A DNA stretch of 7,373 bases, taken from assembly GCA_964528095.1 (NCBI GenBank), contig CAZGSG010000297.1, forward strand, positions 1 through 7,373, in the 5' to 3' direction. Origin of the DNA: CAZGSG01 sp964528095 (GTDB taxonomy: Bacteria > Bacteroidota > Bacteroidia > Chitinophagales > Chitinophagaceae). Below are positions 1-5,079 of this stretch, one piece after another. The notes beneath the pieces are model-generated. The model had not been told where the DNA came from. It was given only the letters and a program-made list of their open reading frames with translations, and ran no database searches. Numbering within the stretch: the stretch's first letter is position 1; each line of letters starts with the position of its first letter. Made by a program: the position numbers and the translations under genes.

Positions 1-53
1 CTACGACCCCCTGATTATGAGTCAGGTGCTCTAACCAGCTGAGCTAAGGGTCC
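1..53 (-). tRNA. tRNA with CAU anticodon (Met or Ile2), 3' part outside the window
   Basis: Read on the minus strand from position 53, the cloverleaf is clear. The acceptor strand is GGACCCT, followed by TA, a D arm with stem GCTC/GAGC, and an anticodon stem CCTGA/TCAGG (26-22 and 14-10) around loop CTCATAA. The anticodon CAT is at 19-17. The variable region and the first T-arm bases run to position 1, and the rest lies outside the window. CAU tRNAs are elongator Met or, after lysidine modification by TilS, Ile2. The C4-C5 bases of the acceptor strand are what E. coli TilS prefers, so Ile2 cannot be excluded. The initiator is unlikely because the anticodon stem lacks the three consecutive G-C pairs. 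The tRNA class is firm; the amino acid is not. Confidence 0.93.
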
Positions 54-182
54 AAAGCTGCCGAAACAGCAAATATGTATAAATAAGAACTTTAAAATTA
101 CTCCCGGAGCATTTAACCCCGAATCCGGAACTTCCAAACCGTGAACTTTACCAAAACAAGGCTAATTTCGCAGATCGGACTG

Positions 183-190
183 CAAAAGTA
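183..190 (-). promoter_or_regulatory. candidate -7 element for the CAU tRNA
   Basis: On the minus strand the bases 190-183 read TACTTTTG, an exact match to the Bacteroidota -7 consensus TAnnTTTG, followed by CA. It would give a leader of roughly 120 nt before the tRNA at 53. A weaker alternative, CATATTTG at 77-70 (one mismatch), lies much closer to the tRNA. No convincing -33 TTG at normal spacing was found for either. The 54-267 stretch otherwise holds only the divergent promoter of the next gene. Confidence 0.4.
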
Positions 191-242
191 ATAAATTCTG
201 ATTATTACTTCCTTCTTAACCAAACTTTAACCGAAAGAAAAA

Positions 243-250
243 TATATTTG
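243..250 (+). promoter_or_regulatory. candidate -7 element for the outer-membrane protein gene
   Basis: TATATTTG is an exact match to TAnnTTTG. Its last base lies 18 nt before the ATG at 268, implying a 5' leader of only about 10-15 nt. The upstream -33 region is T-rich (around 225-230) but has no exact TTG at the usual spacing. Confidence 0.55.
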
Positions 251-267
251 CCCCCTTAACCAGATTT

Positions 268-1005
268 ATGAAGAAAGTCTTACTCGTATCGCTGAGTTGT
301 TTATTACTGAATGGTTTATTTGCCCAGGACTCGACTATGTCGGTTGTTCCAAAACAGAAAAAGCCGGCCCTTAATCTCGCTAACCGTGCCAACGACCATT
401 TTATGCTGCAATTAGGCTATGCCGGCTGGGGCGGACAGCCTGATAGCATCAATATCGGCGGCTTTTCCAAAAGCATCAATGTTTATTTTATGTTCGATTT
501 CCCGTTCAAAACCAATCCCAAGCTGAGTATGGCTTTCGGACCGGGCATCTCGACAGATAATATAAAGTTCAAGAAAACCTATGTCGGCATCAAGGATAAT
601 ACCTCGACTATCCAGTTCCGCAACCAGGCAGATACCAACCATTTCAAAAAAACCAAGCTGGTGACAGCCTACCTGGAAGCGCCCATCGAGTTCCGGTATA
701 CGGCCAATCCCTACAATTCTGACAAAAGCTTAAAATTCGCTATCGGGGTGAAAGTAGGTACCATGCTGAATGCGCATACTACCAACCGCGACCTGGAAAC
801 CAGGAGTGGCGGTACGCTCAATAATTACACGATGAAAGAAGCCAGTAAGAAATTCTTTAATACCACCCGTCTCTCAGGTACAGCCAGGGTTGGATTGGGG
901 CATTTTAGCCTTTACGGAAGCTACCAGCTGACTTCTTTGTTTAAAGACGGACTGGGGCCCAACGTGAAGCCGTATTCTATCGGCCTGACGATAAGTGGCC
1001 TGTAG
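268..1005 (+). CDS. outer membrane beta-barrel protein, OMP_b-brl_2/PorT-like
   Basis: This 245-residue protein starts with a signal peptide: a KK pair, a hydrophobic core at about residues 4-18, and a likely cleavage after FA at residue 19 before QDS. The mature part has the alternating polar/hydrophobic strands of a small outer-membrane barrel. These include a GxGxS segment near 91-95, the strand YLEAPIEFRY (135-144) typical of Bacteroidota porin-like proteins, and closing strands from about 205 to the end (RVGLGHFSLYGSYQLTSLF, then YSIGLTISGL). Length and pattern fit the 'porin family / outer membrane beta-barrel' proteins that also include PorT, but there is not enough to assign the type IX secretion role of PorT, so no symbol is given. 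Substrate and partners are unknown. It is a single-gene unit with its own promoter upstream and a strong terminator downstream. Confidence 0.85.
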   Translation: MKKVLLVSLSCLLLNGLFAQDSTMSVVPKQKKPALNLANRANDHFMLQLGYAGWGGQPDSINIGGFSKSINVYFMFDFPFKTNPKLSMAFGPGISTDNIKFKKTYVGIKDNTSTIQFRNQADTNHFKKTKLVTAYLEAPIEFRYTANPYNSDKSLKFAIGVKVGTMLNAHTTNRDLETRSGGTLNNYTMKEASKKFFNTTRLSGTARVGLGHFSLYGSYQLTSLFKDGLGPNVKPYSIGLTISGL

Positions 1006-1070
1006 AAATAGCTGCCCAAGAAGAGAACCCGGGCAGGAATGGCATGATTTTACGACCAATGATATAATAG

Positions 1071-1100
1071 AAGCGATCCGCATCGATGGATCGCTTTTTT
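1071..1100 (+). terminator. intrinsic terminator of the outer-membrane protein gene
   Basis: AAGCGATCC (1071-1079) pairs perfectly with GGATCGCTT (1088-1096) around an 8-nt loop. The run of Ts begins inside the 3' arm and continues to 1100. This separates the barrel gene from hflX, whose promoter element begins 7 nt later. Confidence 0.85.
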
Positions 1101-1106
1101 ATTTTC

Positions 1107-1114
1107 TACTTTTG
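1107..1114 (+). promoter_or_regulatory. hflX: candidate -7 element for hflX
   Basis: TACTTTTG matches TAnnTTTG exactly. It ends 18 nt before the hflX ATG, the same spacing as for the barrel gene upstream. The -33 region would overlap the preceding terminator hairpin, and no clear TTG is seen there. Confidence 0.5.
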
Positions 1115-1131
1115 ACCTTTGATTTTATAAA

Positions 1132-2322
1132 ATGTTAGACAAGAAGAACGTAATACAACAGGAAGAAAAAGCAGTGCTGGTGGGCCTGGTACATAAGGAC
1201 CAGACCGAACCGCAGGTGCAGGAATACCTCGATGAACTGGCTTTCCTGGCAGAAACAGCCGGTGCTATTACCGTAAAGCGGTTCACCCAGAAAATGGCGC
1301 ACCCCGACAGTAAAACCTTTGTGGGCAAGGGTAAGCTGGAGGAAATAAGAGATTATGTGAAAGATAAAGGCATCCGCACCGTCATCTTCGATGATGAACT
1401 GACCGGCGCGCAGATCAATAATATTGAAAAGGTACTTGAAGCCAAGACCATCGACAGAAGCGATCTGATCCTTGATATTTTTGCCCGTCGAGCCAAAACA
1501 GCCCAGGCCAAGGCGCAGGTAGAACTGGCGCAATATCAGTATATCCTGCCAAGACTGCGGGGGATGTGGAAACACCTTGAGCGGCTGGGTGGTGGTATCG
1601 GTACAAGAGGCCCGGGTGAAAGTGAGATCGAAACGGACAGACGTATTGTAAGAGATAAGATCACTTTGCTGAGAAAGCGGCTGGCTGAAATCGACAAACA
1701 ATCACAGACCCAACGCCAGGCCCGTGGTGAGTTTATACGCGTAGCGCTGGTAGGCTATACAAATGTGGGTAAGTCGACCATCATGAACCTGCTCAGCAAA
1801 CGCGATGTATTTGCCGAGAATAAATTATTTGCCACACTTGATACGACCACCGGCAAAGTCGTTTTTGATACCACTCCTTTTTTGCTGAGCGATACAGTAG
1901 GTTTTATCCGCAAGCTTCCCCACCATTTGGTAGAAAGCTTTAAAAGCACGCTGGATGAGGTAAGGGAAGCAGATATTCTTTTGCATGTGGTAGACATATC
2001 ACATCCCAATTATGAAGAACAGATCGGTGTGGTGAATAAAACCCTGCAGGAATTAAAAGCATTTGAAAAGCCGATCATCACCATTTTCAATAAGATGGAC
2101 CTGTATGAGCAAAAGACCTTTGATGAATGGCTGGAAGAAAGCACCAAAAAAGAAATACTACAGGACCTGCGTGACAGATGGAACAATGAGACCAATGGCA
2201 ATGCCGTATTTATTTCCGCGATAGAAAAAAAGAACATCGATGCCTTACGCGCTACGATACTCCAAAAAGTACGGGAGAGTTACAGGATAAGATACCCGTA
2301 TAAAACAGAGTTCCTCTATTAA
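1132..2322 (+). CDS. hflX: GTPase HflX, ribosome-associated
   Basis: This is a full-length 396-residue HflX. The N-terminal HflX domain covers about residues 1-200, with the signature FVGKGKLEEI (63-72) and the glycine-rich family motif GGGIGTRGPGESEIETDRR (153-171). A basic helical linker leads to the G domain: G1/Walker A GYTNVGKST (208-216), the G2 region TLDTTTG (235-241), G3 DTVGF (254-258), G4 NKMD (320-323) and G5 SAIE (362-365). HflX is a cytosolic GTPase that binds the 50S subunit and splits stalled or hibernating 70S ribosomes under stress; this is known for the family, not shown here. The ATG at 1132 fits the promoter spacing and the family's N-terminus. The Rieske gene follows 29 nt later on the same strand with no terminator between, so co-transcription is likely. 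Confidence 0.96.
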   Translation: MLDKKNVIQQEEKAVLVGLVHKDQTEPQVQEYLDELAFLAETAGAITVKRFTQKMAHPDSKTFVGKGKLEEIRDYVKDKGIRTVIFDDELTGAQINNIEKVLEAKTIDRSDLILDIFARRAKTAQAKAQVELAQYQYILPRLRGMWKHLERLGGGIGTRGPGESEIETDRRIVRDKITLLRKRLAEIDKQSQTQRQARGEFIRVALVGYTNVGKSTIMNLLSKRDVFAENKLFATLDTTTGKVVFDTTPFLLSDTVGFIRKLPHHLVESFKSTLDEVREADILLHVVDISHPNYEEQIGVVNKTLQELKAFEKPIITIFNKMDLYEQKTFDEWLEESTKKEILQDLRDRWNNETNGNAVFISAIEKKNIDALRATILQKVRESYRIRYPYKTEFLY

Positions 2323-2351
2323 TTTTCTCTTTTTACAACGCCTATCCCTGT

Positions 2352-2714
2352 ATGTCTGCAAAAACATATACCTGGCATAAGATCGCCGATAGTGTGGCCG
2401 GCATCGCATTTGCCGACAACCAGATCGCTGTCGCCGAACTGGAAGGCAAAAAGATCTGTATCGGCAAATTTAACGAACTACTTTTCGCGTTTGCTTACCA
2501 GTGCCCGCATGCAAGTGGAATGATGGCAAACGGGTATATCGATGCCCTGGGCAATGTGGTATGTCCCGTGCACCGCTACAAATTCGATCTGAAAAACGGG
2601 CGTAATATATCAGGTGAAGGGTATTACCTGAAACACTGGCCGGTAGAGCCGCGGGAAGATGGGGTATATGTGGGGGTGGAGGACAAGCAGGGGTTTTGGG
2701 ATATGTTTCGGTGA
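2352..2714 (+). CDS. small Rieske [2Fe-2S] ferredoxin-like protein
   Basis: This 120-residue single-domain Rieske protein has cluster ligands in the two usual boxes: C51-P-H53 (in CPHASGMMANG) and C71-P-V-H74 (in CPVHRYKFDL), with 17 residues between them. After the second box come the usual KNGRNISGEG loop and the strand pattern ending in GVYVGVED. It has no signal peptide, membrane segment or fused oxygenase domain. It therefore resembles soluble NirD-type or dioxygenase-ferredoxin-type electron carriers rather than the bc1 Rieske subunit, which has CTHLGC and CPCHGS boxes. Those boxes each carry an extra cysteine for a disulfide, which is absent here. No reductase or oxygenase is nearby, so the redox partner cannot be inferred. 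It probably shares a transcript with hflX, 29 nt upstream; the gap shows no promoter match. Confidence 0.9.
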   Translation: MSAKTYTWHKIADSVAGIAFADNQIAVAELEGKKICIGKFNELLFAFAYQCPHASGMMANGYIDALGNVVCPVHRYKFDLKNGRNISGEGYYLKHWPVEPREDGVYVGVEDKQGFWDMFR

Positions 2715-2783
2715 TAGATAGATTTCCCTTGTTTAAAAGTCCTGGGTTAAGCATAATATAGCTATATCCTGTTCATCTTTTTT

Positions 2784-4058
2784 TCAGAACATAGTCAATT
2801 GTGCTGTAGCAGGTACTACCGCTTCTTTATCAAATACCGTAATTTTTCCATACACACCATCATATCCAGCCACACGGTTTACCTCTCCCGCTCTCATACG
2901 CCGAATTGCTTCAGCCAGCATAGGATTATACCGGCCAATATCAGCGGTACTTGTTTCTTTTAATACATTGAACTCATTGCCAAAAGCACTGATCGTTTTA
3001 ATATAGACCTGCGTAACTTTTTTACTGTCCACAGCAGTGCCATGTATTTCTGAAAGTATTTCAGGCAATGGAATAATATATTCAAATCCCGGAGCAGTAG
3101 CGGGTTGTTTCGGTGCAGCACGATCACTTAATTTAGCCACCGTGTTCATTACCCCGATGGTAACTGTTCTTTTACATACAGGGCAGGTATTGTTTAATGC
3201 GTTGGATTCATCAGGACTAAGTGAAACACCACAATTGCGATGACCATCATAGGAATACTTTCCTTCTTCCGGAAAAAACTCATAGGTCCCTTTGAATCCT
3301 TTTCCGGTTTTAACAGCATTGAACAATCCATCATAACTCCGTTCCGTATCAAATAAATTTACCTCCCGCCCTAATTTCTGTGGTGAATGCGCATCGGAAC
3401 TCGACATCATCGCATAACGATCATGAGCGCTTAATTGCCAGTTCATCGCCGGATCGGAAGAAAGACCGGTCTCCAGCGCAAAGATGAATGGAGCCAGGTC
3501 GCGATAGCAAGCTTCTATACTATCGTAGCCATTGATGGATCCCAAAGCCGCGTTCCAGGGTGTCCATGCATGCGCGGGCACCAGGTGGCTGCGATCGGAG
3601 GTCGACAAGACAATTTCCAACAGGTCACGGGAGGAAATACCGATCGTGGGCCGGCCATCCAATGCCAGATCAGTTAAGGAGGTCAGTTTTTTAATAAGCT
3701 GTTCGGCTGTTGAAAAATCAGGAACATATACAAGATTATGGACCACCCTTTTTTTATGGTCCGCCATATACTCACAGGAGATCTCGGTGGATAAACAAAA
3801 CCGCGGATCGCTATCGCTATGTTGAATACCAGGCAGAGCGGGTAAGACAGGAGGTTCTTTTAACCTGAATAAGCCGCTGCCATCCGGTTCCAGTTTCTCC
3901 TTTAGTTCTTTGAACCAGCCCGGATGTGTAAAATCACCGGTGCCGATCACCTGGATACCTTTTATCTGTGCCCATTGGTAAAGGGTCTCCAGGTTAAGGA
4001 ACTTGCTGGTTGCTTTCGCATAATGGGAATGGGTATGAAGATCAGCGGTATAAAACAT
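2784..4058 (-). CDS. endonuclease Q (EndoQ) family protein, PHP domain
   Basis: A 424-residue protein with the order seen in EndoQ. The N-terminal PHP metal-binding fold has DLHTHSHYAKAT (6-17), GTGDFTHPGW (39-48), TEISCEY (91-97), VVHN (105-108), PAHAWTPW (161-168) and SSDAHSP (220-226), supplying the Asp, Glu and His residues that hold the catalytic metals. A small zinc-binding insertion follows, with H273, C276, C292 and C295 (GHRNCGV and CPVCKR). The C-terminal part has the family's IPLPEIL segment (329-335). Characterised EndoQ enzymes, mainly from Thermococcales and a few bacteria, nick DNA 5' of uracil, hypoxanthine, xanthine or abasic sites. That activity is inferred here from similarity only. 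A partial -7 match (TAATTTCG, minus strand 4095-4088) may drive it. It stands alone, convergent with the Rieske gene, with no repair partner in view. Older annotations of this family may carry generic PHP or helicase-related names. Confidence 0.87.
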   Translation of the reverse strand: MFYTADLHTHSHYAKATSKFLNLETLYQWAQIKGIQVIGTGDFTHPGWFKELKEKLEPDGSGLFRLKEPPVLPALPGIQHSDSDPRFCLSTEISCEYMADHKKRVVHNLVYVPDFSTAEQLIKKLTSLTDLALDGRPTIGISSRDLLEIVLSTSDRSHLVPAHAWTPWNAALGSINGYDSIEACYRDLAPFIFALETGLSSDPAMNWQLSAHDRYAMMSSSDAHSPQKLGREVNLFDTERSYDGLFNAVKTGKGFKGTYEFFPEEGKYSYDGHRNCGVSLSPDESNALNNTCPVCKRTVTIGVMNTVAKLSDRAAPKQPATAPGFEYIIPLPEILSEIHGTAVDSKKVTQVYIKTISAFGNEFNVLKETSTADIGRYNPMLAEAIRRMRAGEVNRVAGYDGVYGKITVFDKEAVVPATAQLTMF

Positions 4059-4195
4059 GTGTAATACAGGGTGAGCGGGCGATTCAACGAAATTACTAAA
4101 ATAAATAGCAAAACATTGATAATTCCCTGAGCAAAAAAATTACCGGGATCAATTAATAAATCTGCTATTTCATTTCTCCGGAAACTGAAAATCCT

Positions 4196-4203
4196 TATTT
4201 TTG
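4196..4203 (+). promoter_or_regulatory. candidate -7 element for tRNA-Asn
   Basis: TATTTTTG matches TAnnTTTG exactly and is followed by CA. It lies about 55 nt before the mature tRNA, giving a leader of roughly 45-50 nt. The rest of the 4059-4258 gap, between this tRNA and the divergent EndoQ gene, shows no other clear signal. Confidence 0.55.
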
Positions 4204-4258
4204 CAACCCCGATTTCAAGTGCCGGAGTTTTTGGTGTTGGATGAGGGAAATAAAATAT

Positions 4259-4332
4259 TCCTCCTTAGCTCAGTTGGTTAGAGCATCTGACTGTTAATCA
4301 GAGGGTCGTTAGTTCAAGTCTAACAGGGGGAG
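4259..4332 (+). tRNA. tRNA-Asn(GUU)
   Basis: This is a complete 74-nt cloverleaf. The acceptor stem is TCCTCCT (4259-4265) with AGGGGGA (4325-4331), containing one G-U pair, and the discriminator is G4332. The D stem is GCTC/GAGC. The anticodon stem TCTGA/TCAGA surrounds loop CTGTTAA, with anticodon GTT at 4293-4295. The T stem GTTAG/CTAAC surrounds TTCAAGT. No CCA is encoded; the genome continues CGA. It has its own promoter upstream and an intrinsic terminator about 40 nt downstream. The neighbourhood on the 3' side is rearranged (see the direct repeat and the gene remnant). Confidence 0.97.
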
Positions 4333-4340
4333 CGAGAATT

Positions 4341-4358
4341 TTTTCCTATATAGGAAAA
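4341..4358 (+). repeat. 18-bp perfect palindrome just downstream of tRNA-Asn
   Basis: TTTTCCTATATAGGAAAA is identical to its own reverse complement and starts 9 nt after the tRNA discriminator base. It recurs with a single change (TTTTCCTACATAGGAAAA) at 4512-4529. It could fold as a weak hairpin in the tRNA precursor, be a protein site, or be a core site for recombination; the sequence does not decide. Confidence 0.8.
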
Positions 4359-4372
4359 TCTCACAAAAAATT

Positions 4373-4404
4373 AAACGGCAATTCCTTAAAGGATTGCCGT
4401 TTTT
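4373..4404 (+). terminator. intrinsic terminator of tRNA-Asn
   Basis: AAACGGCAAT (4373-4382) pairs with ATTGCCGTTT (4393-4402), and an inner CC/GG pair is separated by one bulged T. The loop is TTAAA, and a run of five Ts ends at 4404. It is well placed to end the tRNA-Asn transcript. Confidence 0.82.
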
Positions 4405-4511
4405 ACTATGTATAGGGGGCTGTATCCTACGAAAAAGGGCATTTATTGATTGAAATCAGAAAATCTTCAATTATTTGACTTAGATAATTGCCCTGTAGGG
4501 GAACAAAAAAA
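4405..4511. other. AT-rich spacer between the two repeat copies, with nested inverted repeats
   Basis: There is no plausible reading frame and no promoter match. AGGGCATTTAT (4436-4446) is the inverse of ATAATTGCCCT (4484-4494) with one mismatch. Directly inside it, TGATTGAA (4447-4454) pairs with TTCAATTA (4466-4473) with one G-U pair. Together they could form a roughly 59-nt two-stem structure. The spacer ends in GTAGGGGAAC followed by an A tract, vaguely like the tRNA 3' end. In AT-rich DNA such pairings arise easily by chance. Confidence 0.4.
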
Positions 4512-4575
4512 TTTTCCTACATAGGAAAATCTCACAGAAAATTAAACGGCGATTTCCTAAAGGAGTACCATTTTT
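4512..4575 (+). repeat. direct repeat, copy B (decayed tRNA-Asn terminator block)
   Basis: This is the second copy of the 64-bp block, offset by exactly 171 bp from copy A. Eight positions differ. Three of them (GATTGCCG to GAGTACCA) break the 3' arm of the terminator stem, so only TCCT/AGGA pairing remains, while the palindrome half has just one change. It lacks an intact tRNA in front and stops within 2 nt of the first recognisable codon of the DJ-1/PfpI remnant. Confidence 0.85.
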
Positions 4576-4577
4576 GA

Positions 4578-4975
4578 TTTATTTTCTTTGCAGGAGGGTA
4601 TGGGGCAATGTGGGATTGTGCCGACAATACAGAACTGACAAATATCGCAGCCAGGATTTATGAAAACGGATGCATAGTGGCTGCGGTTTGCCACGGCCCC
4701 GCCGGATTGGTTAATATTAAGTTGAGTAACGAAAAATATTTAGTTGACGGAAAAAAAATTAATGCCTTTACTAATGAAGAGGAAAGTACCGTAGAACTGG
4801 ACAACGTTGTTCTTTCCTGTTGGAAGACAAGTTGATTGGCCGTGGAGCAAAATTTGAGAAATCAGGTTTATGGCAACCACACGTTACTGTTGACCAACGA
4901 GTTGTTACCGGGCAAAATCCACAATCTGCAAAAGGTGTAGGTGAAGGTCTTTTGGCTGAATTGAAAAATCTCTGA
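4578..4975 (+). pseudogene. DJ-1/PfpI (class I glutamine amidotransferase-like) family remnant, 5'-truncated and frameshifted
   Basis: The frame beginning at 4578 reads FIFFAGGYGAMWDCADNTEL and continues through ENGCIVAAVCHGPAGLVNIKL to VELDNVV near 4811. AVCHGPAG holds the nucleophile cysteine of DJ-1/PfpI/Hsp31-like proteins. At about 4812 one base appears missing: the frame falls to a stop at 4835, while the +2 frame carries on from 4814 as FLLEDKLIGRGAKFEKSG, then GLWQPHVTVDQRVVTGQN, to a stop at 4973-4975. Relatives of about 225 residues have some 90 more residues at the N-terminus; these are absent, and an in-frame TGA stands at 4575-4577. The ATG at 4608 falls inside the conserved core and is not a true start. 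Intact relatives are chaperone/glyoxalase-III-type enzymes acting on reactive aldehydes. The product here is almost certainly non-functional. Confidence 0.88.
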
Positions 4976-4996
4976 TTGATTGTTTTTTCATAGTAT

Positions 4997-5033
4997 AACA
5001 GGGATTGTTCTAATTAATAGAACAATCCCTGTT
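4997..5033. terminator. hairpin between the convergent DJ-1 remnant and aldehyde dehydrogenase gene
   Basis: AACAGGGATTGTTCT (4997-5011) pairs perfectly with AGAACAATCCCTGTT (5019-5033) around a 7-nt AT loop. The stem is long and lies where two convergent units meet, so it probably stops transcription from either side. The T tract is poor in both directions (GTTGTTGTTA on the plus side), which lowers certainty about its efficiency. Confidence 0.7.
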
Positions 5034-5079
5034 GTTGTTAGGCATCACGCCGATAGCTTAGATATTAAAAGCTGTTAAC

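Larger units (their letters stand above)
4341..4404 (+). repeat. direct repeat, copy A (tRNA-Asn downstream block)
   Basis: This 64-bp block contains the palindrome, the segment ATCTCACAAAAAATTAAACG and the terminator hairpin ending in TTTTT. It aligns without gaps to 4512-4575, with 56 of 64 positions identical by eye. A weaker similarity extends leftward to about 4327, into the last acceptor-stem bases of the tRNA (GGGGA). Confidence 0.88.

Noticed and set aside
1135..1701. A 188-codon minus-strand frame opposite hflX.
   Set aside because: It lies fully within hflX, whose motifs are all intact in the plus-strand frame. The reverse translation shows no recognisable domain, so it is a shadow frame.
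2756..2767. 12-bp palindrome ATATAGCTATAT between the Rieske and EndoQ genes.
   Set aside because: It is short and AT-rich, with no T tract or repeat elsewhere in the window, so it is consistent with chance.
4116..4152. Imperfect inverted repeat TTGAT...CCC / GGG...ATCAA upstream of the EndoQ gene.
   Set aside because: The arms are short and interrupted by a four-base bulge; too weak to call an operator.
4405..4511. A degenerate second tRNA-Asn between the two repeat copies.
   Set aside because: At the 171-bp offset only scattered bases match the T arm and acceptor end, and the anticodon region does not match at all. A pseudo-tRNA is possible but not supportable.
4341..4575. CRISPR-like array.
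   Set aside because: There are only two copies, with a 107-bp gap and a terminator inside the repeat, and no cas genes.
4608..4835. A 75-codon open frame starting at ATG 4608 as a small intact gene.
   Set aside because: It begins inside the conserved core of a DJ-1/PfpI protein. Coding similarity continues upstream of the ATG and, in another frame, downstream of its stop, so it is part of a pseudogene.
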